A stretch of DNA of 64,000 bases, from contig CANLMQ010000031.1 of assembly GCA_947492175.1 (NCBI GenBank), positions 8,962 through 72,961 of the forward strand, written 5' to 3'. The notes beneath the pieces are model-generated. The model saw nothing but the letters and a program-made list of their open reading frames with translations. It was not told the DNA's origin and made no database searches. Source of the DNA: an uncultured Draconibacterium sp. Its GTDB lineage: Bacteria; Bacteroidota; Bacteroidia; Bacteroidales; Prolixibacteraceae. The first letter of the stretch is position 1; every line of letters begins with the position of its first letter. Positions 57,083 through 64,000 of the stretch are shown one piece after another. A program made the translations under genes and the position numbers.

Positions 57083-57709
57083 TGCAGGTAACGTCAATTG
57101 AAAGTTTGTCCTTTCGGACCGAAGATACTTTTCCCTATAGCTGGAAAAGTATTCAAAAGAGCCACCGCTGACATGAAAATTGCTAAAATCAAGTTCATTC
57201 CGCTAAAAGAAAAGAACTCATCCCGATTTTAAGATCGGGATTCAAACAGCTTTTCTTTTTAACACTACACGATCTTGATTTCTTAACGCATTTTCCTGAA
57301 GGCGGAGGAATATCCGGGCAAATTATCCTACCCATAAAATTTCTCAATACAGAGCAACCGGCCTCTTTTCATCAATGCCGGAATTAAAATAAAATCCTAG
57401 AGAGATCGGGAAGCTTCGAAGACATGAGAAGATCACCCGACCGCACTTAGGTTTTATGAAAATGAAGGTTGAAGATGAAAAGCCGCCTTGATCTTTCTGA
57501 TTCGTCTTTGGATCCCCGTCTGACCGAACGGGCAGAAAACCAAAGATGAATGCCCCCGGCAGGGCAAAAAGTATCTGTCATGCAGAATGTCTATTGTTTT
57601 CATTTGGCTAACCATATAAATTCTCTTTTTGATTTTTCTCCCCGGAGATTTTAAAATCCATATACCCGACAATTGCTTTCAAAAATCTATTCAGGGCTGC
57701 AACAAAGTA
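57083..57709. other. Gene-poor stretch with hairpins and repeat fragments
   Basis: No convincing gene is seen. TCCCGAT (57221-57227) pairs with ATCGGGA (57234-57240), followed by a T-rich run, and may end the helicase transcript. CCCCGTCTGACC (57514-57525) with CGGGCAG (57529-57535) matches, in opposite orientation, the CTGCCCG/GGTCAGACGGGG elements at 63837-63862, so copies of one interspersed repeat are present. Confidence 0.55.
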
Positions 57710-59080
57710 TTAATGCAGAACCGTAGCTTTATTTCCATTGAACATTTCAGCCATACTAAAAGCTCCATACTTAGCCAGTTTTATCCGATAACCTAAGTTG
57801 AGTGGCAGCATCACCTTGCTTACTATACTTGCATCGAGGTAAGAAAAAGCTTTGCGTACCCGCCGGGTTATACTTTTGTAACCGTAAAACTGACGCTGCA
57901 ACCAGGCAGTACCGTAATGCAGGGTTTCGGCATCCATATGAATTGGAGTATACACCACGTGGAAAAAATCGTAATGGCTCCAGTCTTTTGTTATAATCCG
58001 GTCTTCTCTGTCCATTTTATCGAAAAGCGGAGTCCCCGGAAAAGGAGTAAGCCTGGTTGACTGCAATACCTCAATGTTGGCCTCAAGCAGAAAATCGAGG
58101 GTATCGGCAAATACATCCGGAATATCGTTGTCGCTGCCAAAAACAAAACCGGCAAATATTCCAATTCCTGCATTATGAATATTCTTAACTGCCTGCAGGT
58201 AATCGCTCCGGCGGTTACAGTGTTTTTTCCAGCCCTCGAGGCTATCTTTCGACAACGATTCAAAACCGATAAACAATCCGCGGCAACCACTCTCGTATGC
58301 CAACCGAAGCAACTCTTCATCTTCCGAAATTCCAATTCCACACTGGCTAAACCAACGCTTATTTAAAGGTTTCATTGCTTTAAACAGCTCTTTTGCATAT
58401 TCGCGGTTCAAGCCAATATTGTCGTCCATAAACAAAACGCTGCGTCCCAAACCCTTTAGCTCATCAATAACCTGCCCAACTGGCCGGGTTCGTATCTTAT
58501 ACCGGTTAAATGCTGCCACCGAACAAAACTCACATTTGTAAATACAGCCGCGCGTTGCCTGCATGGCATTGGTGGTAACATAGGCATTGTGCCGAATAAG
58601 TTCACGATTCAGTTTTGGCAAGGTATCCAGATCAACCAATTCGCTTTTGTAAAAAGGTTTCAGTCCGCCATTCATAAAATCATCGATCATTACCGGAATA
58701 TTATTTTCCGATTCTCCCAAACAAATGGCATCGGCGTGCTGAATGGCCTCTTCTTTCATAAATGTTGGATGATACCCCCCGAAAATGACCTTCTTACCCG
58801 TTGCACGAAACCTGTCGGCTATTTCGTAGGCACGCGGTGCATTGTAGGTCATAAACGATATCCCAATTAAATTGGCATCGGTTTCAAAATCAATGGGCTC
58901 TACATCCTCATCAATAATCCGCGTTGTTACATGCGGAGGCATCGATGCGGCCACGTACAAACTCGGAAGCATTGAAAAACGAAATACACTTGAATTTACC
59001 GGCCGCTGATTTGCTCTGACACGCCACAACGGAGAGGTTGGATTTATTAAATCAAAACGTAGCTGTTTAGAATTATCCAT
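57710..59080 (-). CDS. B12-binding-domain radical SAM protein
   Basis: The start chosen is the ATG at 59080 (456 residues), dropping 15 upstream residues of no family similarity. An N-terminal cobalamin-binding-like Rossmann domain (about 1-140, SFMTYNAPRAYEIADRF and VIFGGYHPTF) is followed by the radical SAM core with the [4Fe-4S] cysteines Cys179, Cys183 and Cys186 in GCIYKCEFC. The C-terminal part has LTPFPGTPLFDKM. The N-terminal domain lacks the D-x-H-x-x-G motif for base-off cobalamin, so B12 may be bound weakly or not at all. The substrate is unknown; related enzymes methylate or rearrange lipids, hopanoids or peptides. It is a single gene. Confidence 0.85.
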   Translation of the reverse strand: MDNSKQLRFDLINPTSPLWRVRANQRPVNSSVFRFSMLPSLYVAASMPPHVTTRIIDEDVEPIDFETDANLIGISFMTYNAPRAYEIADRFRATGKKVIFGGYHPTFMKEEAIQHADAICLGESENNIPVMIDDFMNGGLKPFYKSELVDLDTLPKLNRELIRHNAYVTTNAMQATRGCIYKCEFCSVAAFNRYKIRTRPVGQVIDELKGLGRSVLFMDDNIGLNREYAKELFKAMKPLNKRWFSQCGIGISEDEELLRLAYESGCRGLFIGFESLSKDSLEGWKKHCNRRSDYLQAVKNIHNAGIGIFAGFVFGSDNDIPDVFADTLDFLLEANIEVLQSTRLTPFPGTPLFDKMDREDRIITKDWSHYDFFHVVYTPIHMDAETLHYGTAWLQRQFYGYKSITRRVRKAFSYLDASIVSKVMLPLNLGYRIKLAKYGAFSMAEMFNGNKATVLH

Positions 59081-59465
59081 TGGGTTGAATTTTAATTTGC
59101 GGAGTCTGCATTTATTCAACACCATTCAGAAGCATCTCGTACCGGGTATTACTCTTTCTTTGGCATAAATGTTACAAAAGACTTCAACCCGAACTAAACC
59201 ACTATGCACTGGAAGTACATAGGTTTAAGATTGAATGAAATTCATTTGTGAGAATGAAGATCGACGTGAAGATGGAAGACAGGAGACGGAAGATGGAAGA
59301 TGGAAGAAAGGTACTCCCCTTTTCCAAAACAACTTCGTGCTTCGCGCTTCAAACTTCTTGCAACGGAATAATATTTATAGAAACTGAAAGTAGCTGCAAT
59401 AAAATTGCAGGGTTTTAACCATTAACTGGAAAATAAATGACTTACTCCCCCATTGAGTTTCGTAT
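59081..59465. other. Gap with purine-rich low-complexity repeat
   Basis: Around 59265-59310 are tandem GAAGATGGAAGAC-like units, and near 59340 a CTTCGTGCTTCGCGCTTC stretch. These resemble the tract at 8085-8118. Nothing else is seen in the gap. Confidence 0.5.
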
Positions 59466-59978
59466 CTATTTTGCCTTTAAGGTAACTACATACAAGCCAT
59501 CATCCGTCACCTCCTGTTTAAACGAAACTTTCATATAATCAGCCAGGGTAGAAATTACCCCTTCAGAGCAGGCTAAAAATTCTTTGTATGTTATTCCATA
59601 CATCGGCCCCTGTTTAAATAACACATCAAGGTTCGACATTTGAAACCGGAGCATTTTATCGCTTTGTTCGAGTATTTTCATTTCGGAATACGGATTTACC
59701 CCCTGAATAATAAACATCAACTGATTGGCAAAGAATACAAAACCGGCTTCAGGGTCCCAAAAGGCTTTAAACTGATTTCCAATATATTTTCCGTATTCTT
59801 CAACAGATACATCCTGTGTTTTGGCAAAAGTAATTCCGGCAGCAAAATAGGCCACCACATGGTTGTACAGGACTTCTTTTTCCTGATCGGGCGTAAGCTC
59901 CGGAACTGAAAAAGATTGTTGAGCACTTAAAACACCTGATAACAATACACAAAGCGTAACAACAGCAATTTTTTTCAT
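59466..59978 (-). CDS. Secreted 170-residue protein, unknown function
   Basis: A Sec signal peptide with a clear cleavage (SGVLSAQQS) is followed by a mature alpha/beta domain with no lipobox. Features such as ELTPDQEKEVLYNHVVAYFAAG and MSNLDVLFKQGPMYGITYKEFLA suggest a small helical globular fold, possibly a ligand-binding or sensing domain. It is the third of three small exported-protein genes lying downstream of the AraC-TPR regulator gene on the same strand, so regulation by that protein is plausible. I cannot name a family. Confidence 0.6.
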   Translation of the reverse strand: MKKIAVVTLCVLLSGVLSAQQSFSVPELTPDQEKEVLYNHVVAYFAAGITFAKTQDVSVEEYGKYIGNQFKAFWDPEAGFVFFANQLMFIIQGVNPYSEMKILEQSDKMLRFQMSNLDVLFKQGPMYGITYKEFLACSEGVISTLADYMKVSFKQEVTDDGLYVVTLKAK

Positions 59979-60124
59979 AAGAAAATTTTTAATTGATAAT
60001 TAGTTGTTTAATAAAACCCGCCCCGATTATAGGACGAGTTTTATCTTGCGATTTTTAAATTGGTGAATGATACGAGAACTATTAATAAAAGTTCTATTAT
60101 TGAAAATACAGAAATTGATTCAAT

Positions 60125-60817
60125 TCATTTCTTTGTGATACCAAATCCCAATCGTGCGGTGTTTTTATATGCCGGTATTGCTGAAAAAGGAAATGGAGGT
60201 TCACCGGTCTTTACACACTGAACCAAAATAAGTTGGGTCCAGTCGTTGAAAATACCTATTTCTTCACCTTCATTGTTGTACCAGATACCGTCAATAAGTT
60301 CATCCCCGTTATTCGCAGCAACCATTTTTTGGAATTGCGACCATCTTTTGCCGTTTTCATCCACTCCGCTAAAATGAAATGTTATCCACGCGTCAGAACC
60401 AATCCACTCATCTAAATCAGCCGGATAAACTCCTTCCTTGGAGATAAGTGCATCATTCCAGTGCATTACCAGATTAACATGCCTTAAATACCAGGCAAGT
60501 TGCCATAAATCGTACATCATATCGCCCGGATCGGCAGGGGTGATATCATCGTCCATTCCCCTGTAAGGTGTTGTGTGCGACCACTGCGCAAATGCATATA
60601 AATTATCGCCAACAATAGCATTATAGAAACTGCCGGAGAAATGATGTGCGTTCCAGTTATAACCGTATTCATCAAATCCGTTTACCTTGTTAGAATTTGC
60701 GCTTTTAAGTTCAATATTTGAAAGTGGCTCTTCAACAAAGTTTTCTTCGCAGGCAGCAAAAACCACTGCCAATGCTAATGTTACCAGGTATAAAATATTT
60801 TTGTTCATTCTATTCAT
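60125..60817 (-). CDS. Lipoprotein of ~230 residues, unknown function
   Basis: The start chosen is the ATG at 60817 (M-N-R-M-N-K), with the ATG at 60808 also possible; the longer upstream extension is unlikely. A lipobox Cys in VVFAACEEN marks a lipoprotein. The mature part has conserved-looking aromatic residues (DEYGYNWNAHHFSGSFYNAI, YDLWQLAWYLRHVNLVMHWND, ITFHFSGVDENGKRWSQF) that suggest a beta-rich binding domain. It lies between the two other small exported-protein genes on the minus strand. Function unknown. Confidence 0.6.
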   Translation of the reverse strand: MNRMNKNILYLVTLALAVVFAACEENFVEEPLSNIELKSANSNKVNGFDEYGYNWNAHHFSGSFYNAIVGDNLYAFAQWSHTTPYRGMDDDITPADPGDMMYDLWQLAWYLRHVNLVMHWNDALISKEGVYPADLDEWIGSDAWITFHFSGVDENGKRWSQFQKMVAANNGDELIDGIWYNNEGEEIGIFNDWTQLILVQCVKTGEPPFPFSAIPAYKNTARLGFGITKK

Positions 60818-60868
60818 TTTAAACATACATTTATGTTTACAATTAATATTTTCAACAGCTGCAAGCAA

Positions 60869-61297
60869 TTAATTGCATACCGTCTTTCCAATGGTAAGTT
60901 CACCTGTCAACAAATTCATGGTTATAACGCCATGATAATGTGTACCCATATTACCAATGAGGTTATAACGCCAGGTAACCTCAAAAAAGCCGGGCACTCC
61001 TGCCACCTTATCTGTTTCTCTAATTTTAAACACTTCTTCGGTAACACTACTTTGCACTTCACCTTTTAATTGATCTATTTCCCAATAAAATGCCATATAC
61101 TCAGAGCGTGTCACATAATGGATAAGCAAGGTTCCTCCTTCTAAAAAATCAACCATTTGTCCATCGCAATATATGGGCGACCAATATGTACCAGTAACCC
61201 ACCCCTGATTAGCTTTATTTGACTTCTCCTGTGCATATGCATTCATACAAACAATTCCCATTAATAAAATGGTCAATACAAATAATTTCGTTTTCAT
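60869..61297 (-). CDS. Secreted 142-residue protein, unknown function
   Basis: A signal peptide (CMNAYAQEK cleavage) is followed by a mature domain with ESNKANQGWVTGTYWSPIYCDGQ-like aromatic strands; two Cys remain, one at the extreme C-terminus. It lies 52 bases before the start of the ~230-residue lipoprotein gene and 157 bases after the AraC-TPR regulator gene, all on the minus strand. The short distance and direction suggest these small exported proteins form a unit. No family recognised. Confidence 0.55.
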   Translation of the reverse strand: MKTKLFVLTILLMGIVCMNAYAQEKSNKANQGWVTGTYWSPIYCDGQMVDFLEGGTLLIHYVTRSEYMAFYWEIDQLKGEVQSSVTEEVFKIRETDKVAGVPGFFEVTWRYNLIGNMGTHYHGVITMNLLTGELTIGKTVCN

Positions 61298-61453
61298 GAT
61301 AATCAGTTTTTAAAGTTTATATTACAAAGTTCCTATATAAAGGCCATTGCAACTTATCAGCTACGAAGCATAAACTTTAAAATTTGACGCAACACTTACA
61401 CTTTTGCAGCATGTAACCACAAATTCTGTTCAATCTAAAACTTGTGTAAAGAA

Positions 61454-63319
61454 TTACAGGGGCTTGGACCCGGGTAAAACAACTCCGACTTTATTTACCA
61501 GTTCCATAAACTCGGGATTATTGCGCAGCGGATAATAGAGTGGATACGACAATACAAATGGCAGGTCTTCATTCCGAACTTCGAAGGCAATTTTCAGATA
61601 ATTCACGGTTCCCTGGAAATCATCCACCATCATAAACAAAGAAGATACTACCGCCTGGTTACAACAATATTTATCCTCTCCTTTTATAGCGCCTTTCATG
61701 TAAAATTTCATACAATCTTCAAAGGATGCACCTGTACGGTAAAATGCAGCTACAGGCTCGTTTCGCATCAAATCCTGAAGTTCCGTCCATATTTCAATCG
61801 ATTTCTCGGGTTGCCCCTTTTGCAGGTATACATAACCTAAGCCATGCATTGCAAACCCAAAAGTCGGGAAAAGCGCCAAAACCTCGTTATAGGTTTCAAT
61901 GGCTTTATCATAAGCTCCGACTATATAATATCGTTCGGCCAAAAAACTTAATGTACGGGCATTTAAGGGATCTAAGGACCTGGCTGTTAATGCCTCGCTT
62001 ATTACTTTTTTATAATCCCCTTTTACGGTATAATAGTTCGACAAAACAAGATGTGCATCGGAGTTACTGGGTTGCAGTTCCAATGCTTTCTCAGCACATT
62101 GTTTCATCTGCTCCCAGTCCCAGTCGAGTTTTCCCACAAGGTTGGCTTTTGTGGTATAAGCGGCGGCGAGATTCGGGTCCAGATCAAGCGCCTTATCAAT
62201 CGATTTGCGTGCATTCGTGCGGTAAATTTTTTCTTTTGTATGTTCGTATTCCAGGCGGTCGAGTGCCATATAACATTCGGCCAGGGTCAAATAAGCCGGT
62301 GCAAAATCAGGATCCATTGAAATCGATGTGGAGAGATAATTAATGGCATCTTCAAGTTTATCTTTCCGAATATCCTGTGTCATCCAAAGCAATCGCCCCT
62401 TCTGGTACGATTCGTAGGCCAGTGTATTTACTTCCGGTAATTCATCAGGTTTATCGGCCAGCGTAGCATTCAGTATCTCGTTGGCAATATTATCGCTTAA
62501 TTCGCTCACCACCTGCAGTATCCTTGTCGACCGCTGAAAATATTGATTGGCCCAGATGTGCTCTTCCTGGGGGAACGGATTGATAAGCTGTACATTTACA
62601 AGCATGCTGTCGTCTTCGCTAAGGATACTTCCCTCAAGCAAAAGGTCTACCCCAAGAAATTCAGCAATCTCAGAATAAACCCGAACAGAATCGCGAAAAA
62701 TCATCACCGAACCACGCGAGGTTACCCGAAAACCTTTCATTTTCGAGAGTTCGGTTATCAGGTTATCGGTTAAGCCCAGAGCCAGATGCGATTTATTATT
62801 CATCTCCGACAAATCAAGGAAAGGTAAAACGGCTATAGCTATTTCCTCCGGTTCCGATTGACCTGTCGTAACAAACCGGTCGCGAATTAAATAAACCGAC
62901 AGACTAATAATTAATACAAAACCGGCCAGCACCGGAATCAGGTATTTTGCCTTTGTTTTGAGTGGAGGCTCATCTACATTGGTTGGGTCCCCAAAATTTC
63001 CGTTCTTTTTATAATCGCCCGGGGTAAAACCATATTTATCGTGGAAACATTTATTAAAGTACGACGGGCTGCTAAAACCAACCTTGTAGGCAATTTCCGA
63101 AGCCGTTAGCTCATCGTTTTGCAAAAGCCGCGTGGCTTCTTCCAGACGAATATTGCGAATAAACTGATTGGCCGAAATCCCTGAGGCTGTTTTTACTTTT
63201 CGCAAAACCTGCGATCTACTCAATCCCAATTGAGCTGCCAGTTCGCTGACCCCGAATTTTTCGTCCCCGATATTTTCGAGAACAATTTGTTTGATTTTAT
63301 TTAGGAAGACCTCCGGCAT
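61454..63319 (-). CDS. Membrane-anchored AraC-type regulator with periplasmic TPR domain
   Basis: The 621-residue protein has an unusual order: an N-terminal AraC HTH (about residues 20-108, SVSELAAQLGLSRSQVLRKV and IAYKVGFSSPSYFNKCFHDK), a transmembrane helix (~126-145), a TolB/FlgO-like region (IAVLPFLDLSEMNNKSHLALG) and about seven TPR repeats (LDPNLAAAYTTKANLVG, DPLNARTLSFLAERYYIVG). DNA binding would be at the membrane, as in ToxR or CadC regulators, with the TPR part sensing in the periplasm. A promoter-proximal inverted repeat lies 34 bases upstream. The three small exported-protein genes at 59466-61297 are its likely neighbours. Confidence 0.88.
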   Translation of the reverse strand: MPEVFLNKIKQIVLENIGDEKFGVSELAAQLGLSRSQVLRKVKTASGISANQFIRNIRLEEATRLLQNDELTASEIAYKVGFSSPSYFNKCFHDKYGFTPGDYKKNGNFGDPTNVDEPPLKTKAKYLIPVLAGFVLIISLSVYLIRDRFVTTGQSEPEEIAIAVLPFLDLSEMNNKSHLALGLTDNLITELSKMKGFRVTSRGSVMIFRDSVRVYSEIAEFLGVDLLLEGSILSEDDSMLVNVQLINPFPQEEHIWANQYFQRSTRILQVVSELSDNIANEILNATLADKPDELPEVNTLAYESYQKGRLLWMTQDIRKDKLEDAINYLSTSISMDPDFAPAYLTLAECYMALDRLEYEHTKEKIYRTNARKSIDKALDLDPNLAAAYTTKANLVGKLDWDWEQMKQCAEKALELQPSNSDAHLVLSNYYTVKGDYKKVISEALTARSLDPLNARTLSFLAERYYIVGAYDKAIETYNEVLALFPTFGFAMHGLGYVYLQKGQPEKSIEIWTELQDLMRNEPVAAFYRTGASFEDCMKFYMKGAIKGEDKYCCNQAVVSSLFMMVDDFQGTVNYLKIAFEVRNEDLPFVLSYPLYYPLRNNPEFMELVNKVGVVLPGSKPL

Positions 63320-63352
63320 TGATTCGTATCACATGGTTTATTTACTATCACC

Positions 63353-63385
63353 GACTCTTAAATATACGATTTTTTTATAAGAGTC
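63353..63385 (-). promoter_or_regulatory. Inverted repeat upstream of the AraC-TPR gene
   Basis: GACTCTTA (63353-63360) and TAAGAGTC (63378-63385) form a perfect 8-bp inverted repeat with a 17-base spacer that holds a TATATTTA box on the minus strand. This is a good candidate operator, perhaps for autoregulation. The intergenic stretch also lies before the divergent SDR gene. Confidence 0.45.
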
Positions 63386-63502
63386 TGAGAAACATAATAC
63401 TTACTAACCTTGCACAATTAAATCATTTGCCTCATTAAATAAATCACACGCAGTAGATTTTACATGAAATAGTTTTACTTTAGAATACTCTTTTTGATAA
63501 CA

Positions 63503-63799
63503 ATGAAGAAGAACATAATTGTAACAGGTGGCGCCCAGGGAATCGGGAAGATAATTGTACAACAACTTGCTGAAAGGGGTTTTACCGTTTCGGTTTTTGA
63601 AATTGACGATGAAGCAATTGCCGAATTTCAATCGGAAGCAACAGATCGGTCCGTTGCTTTTTACAAGGTTGACGTTGCCAATGAAAATGCTGTACGAAAT
63701 GCCATTAAAAAGAGTGCTACCGATTTCGGATTTATTTACTGGTTTTCGTTTCCAATCCCCTTTGATTCCCCCTTCGCCAAGGGAGACGCGTCAAGTTAA
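63503..63799 (+). pseudogene. Short-chain dehydrogenase/reductase, interrupted
   Basis: The start is the ATG at 63503, not the TTG nine bases before. The first ~79 residues are a clear SDR N-terminus: NAD(P) site IIVTGGAQGIGK, strand with VFEIDDEA, and YKVDVANENAVRNAIKK. After ...DFGFIY, where the family continues with G-L-V-N-N-A-G, the protein runs into unrelated sequence and stops at 63797-63799, so the Ser-Tyr-Lys catalytic part is missing. The break starts near 63740. The rest of the gene may resume beyond the window edge if the inserted piece is short, which cannot be checked here. Confidence 0.7.
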
Positions 63800-64000
63800 G
63801 TTGTGGTTGGTTCTCGTCCTCCTTTTTGTAAAAGCCTGCCCGGCTGTCTTGGTCAGACGGGGAGGTGGCCGTCGGTAGACGGACGGAGGATTAGAAACAC
63901 TCTATAAGCAGAACACATTATCAGGCTGAAGCCCTGTAAATACGAATATAACTACCCCCAGGCTTAAGCCTGGGGTTAATCAATGAAGAAATACCCGGGG
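63742..64000. repeat. Repeat-rich inserted segment at the window end
   Basis: The sequence from ~63742 is unlike the gene before it. It holds CTGCCCG (63837-63843) and GGTCAGACGGGG (63851-63862), matched in inverted orientation at 57514-57535, and a perfect 20-bp palindrome CCCCAGGCTTAAGCCTGGGG (63956-63975) preceded by AGGCTGAAGCCCTG. These resemble REP/RAYT-type interspersed repeats. No ORF is complete in it. Confidence 0.6.

Noticed and set aside
57454..57672. A 72-residue minus-strand ORF in the gene-poor gap
   Set aside because: It spans repeat fragments, is composition-biased and has no signal or family motif.
61726..62343. A 205-residue plus-strand ORF
   Set aside because: It is antisense to the clearly coding AraC-TPR gene and has no family features.
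1..64000. CRISPR arrays, rRNA or tRNA genes
   Set aside because: No regularly spaced repeats of CRISPR size and no rRNA or cloverleaf sequence were seen on either strand.

Overview
The window looks like a chromosome segment of a Bacteroidota bacterium, probably a free-living or marine Marinilabiliales/Prolixibacteraceae-type organism. The evidence is a type IX secretion SprA protein, two SusC/SusD outer-membrane import pairs, a FecI/FecR-like regulatory pair, many Bac-type -7 promoter boxes (TAnnTTTG), AT-rich DNA with little Shine-Dalgarno signal, and lipoproteins with the domain sets of that phylum. The genus is inference; no rRNA is present.

Layout. (1) 1-2977: the C-terminal ~990 residues of sprA. 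(2) 3081-10261: a complete tryptophan operon in the order E-G-D-C-F-B-A. Two successive Trp-rich leader peptides precede it, each followed by its own intrinsic terminator, and two ~105-bp direct repeats bracket trpC-trpF. A conserved-looking 63-residue ORF and a terminator follow. (3) 10854-17043: a structured leader, then SusC, SusD and two small surface lipoproteins. (4) 17076-20841: a periplasmic cyclophilin, a Tat-exported GH36-like protein and an EamA transporter. (5) 20963-26018 (minus strand): an operon of a Tat lipoprotein Gfo/Idh/MocA oxidoreductase, a DUF2271-like protein, an outer-membrane barrel, DoxX and an exported TIM-barrel protein. Two of these proteins carry a D-x-x-S-G-A-T motif like the one used for covalent FMN attachment. 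(6) 26595-37675 (minus strand): a glycan-uptake locus with ECF sigma factor, FecR anti-sigma, STN-containing SusC, SusD, a DUF4959/5126/5000-type lipoprotein, a DUF4998 plus F5/8C lipoprotein and a second Tat Gfo/Idh/MocA protein. A decayed coding stretch separates blocks 5 and 6. (7) 37769-45839: a candidate small RNA, TlpA-like thioredoxin lipoprotein, patatin, an unknown lipoprotein, a glutamine amidotransferase-like protein, a long foldback element, a DEAD-box helicase, rlmF and asnB. (8) 46105-55500: two consecutive giant genes (1636 and 1477 residues) of unknown function. (9) 55772-64000: a second DEAD-box helicase, a B12-type radical SAM protein, three small secreted proteins, a membrane-anchored AraC-TPR regulator, and an SDR gene cut by a repeat-rich segment at the window edge.

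How the genes work together. The trp genes supply the whole chorismate-to-tryptophan route and appear to be controlled by ribosome-mediated attenuation in two stages. In block 6 the STN domain of SusC, FecR and the sigma factor form the usual trans-envelope relay: substrate binding at the outer membrane would release the sigma factor to transcribe the uptake genes. Block 5 may form an extracytoplasmic redox module, with a flavinylated electron carrier, exported oxidoreductases and an outer-membrane pore. This and the giant gene pair are the two best candidates for undescribed biology. All functional statements come from motif and family recognition by eye; no database search was run.
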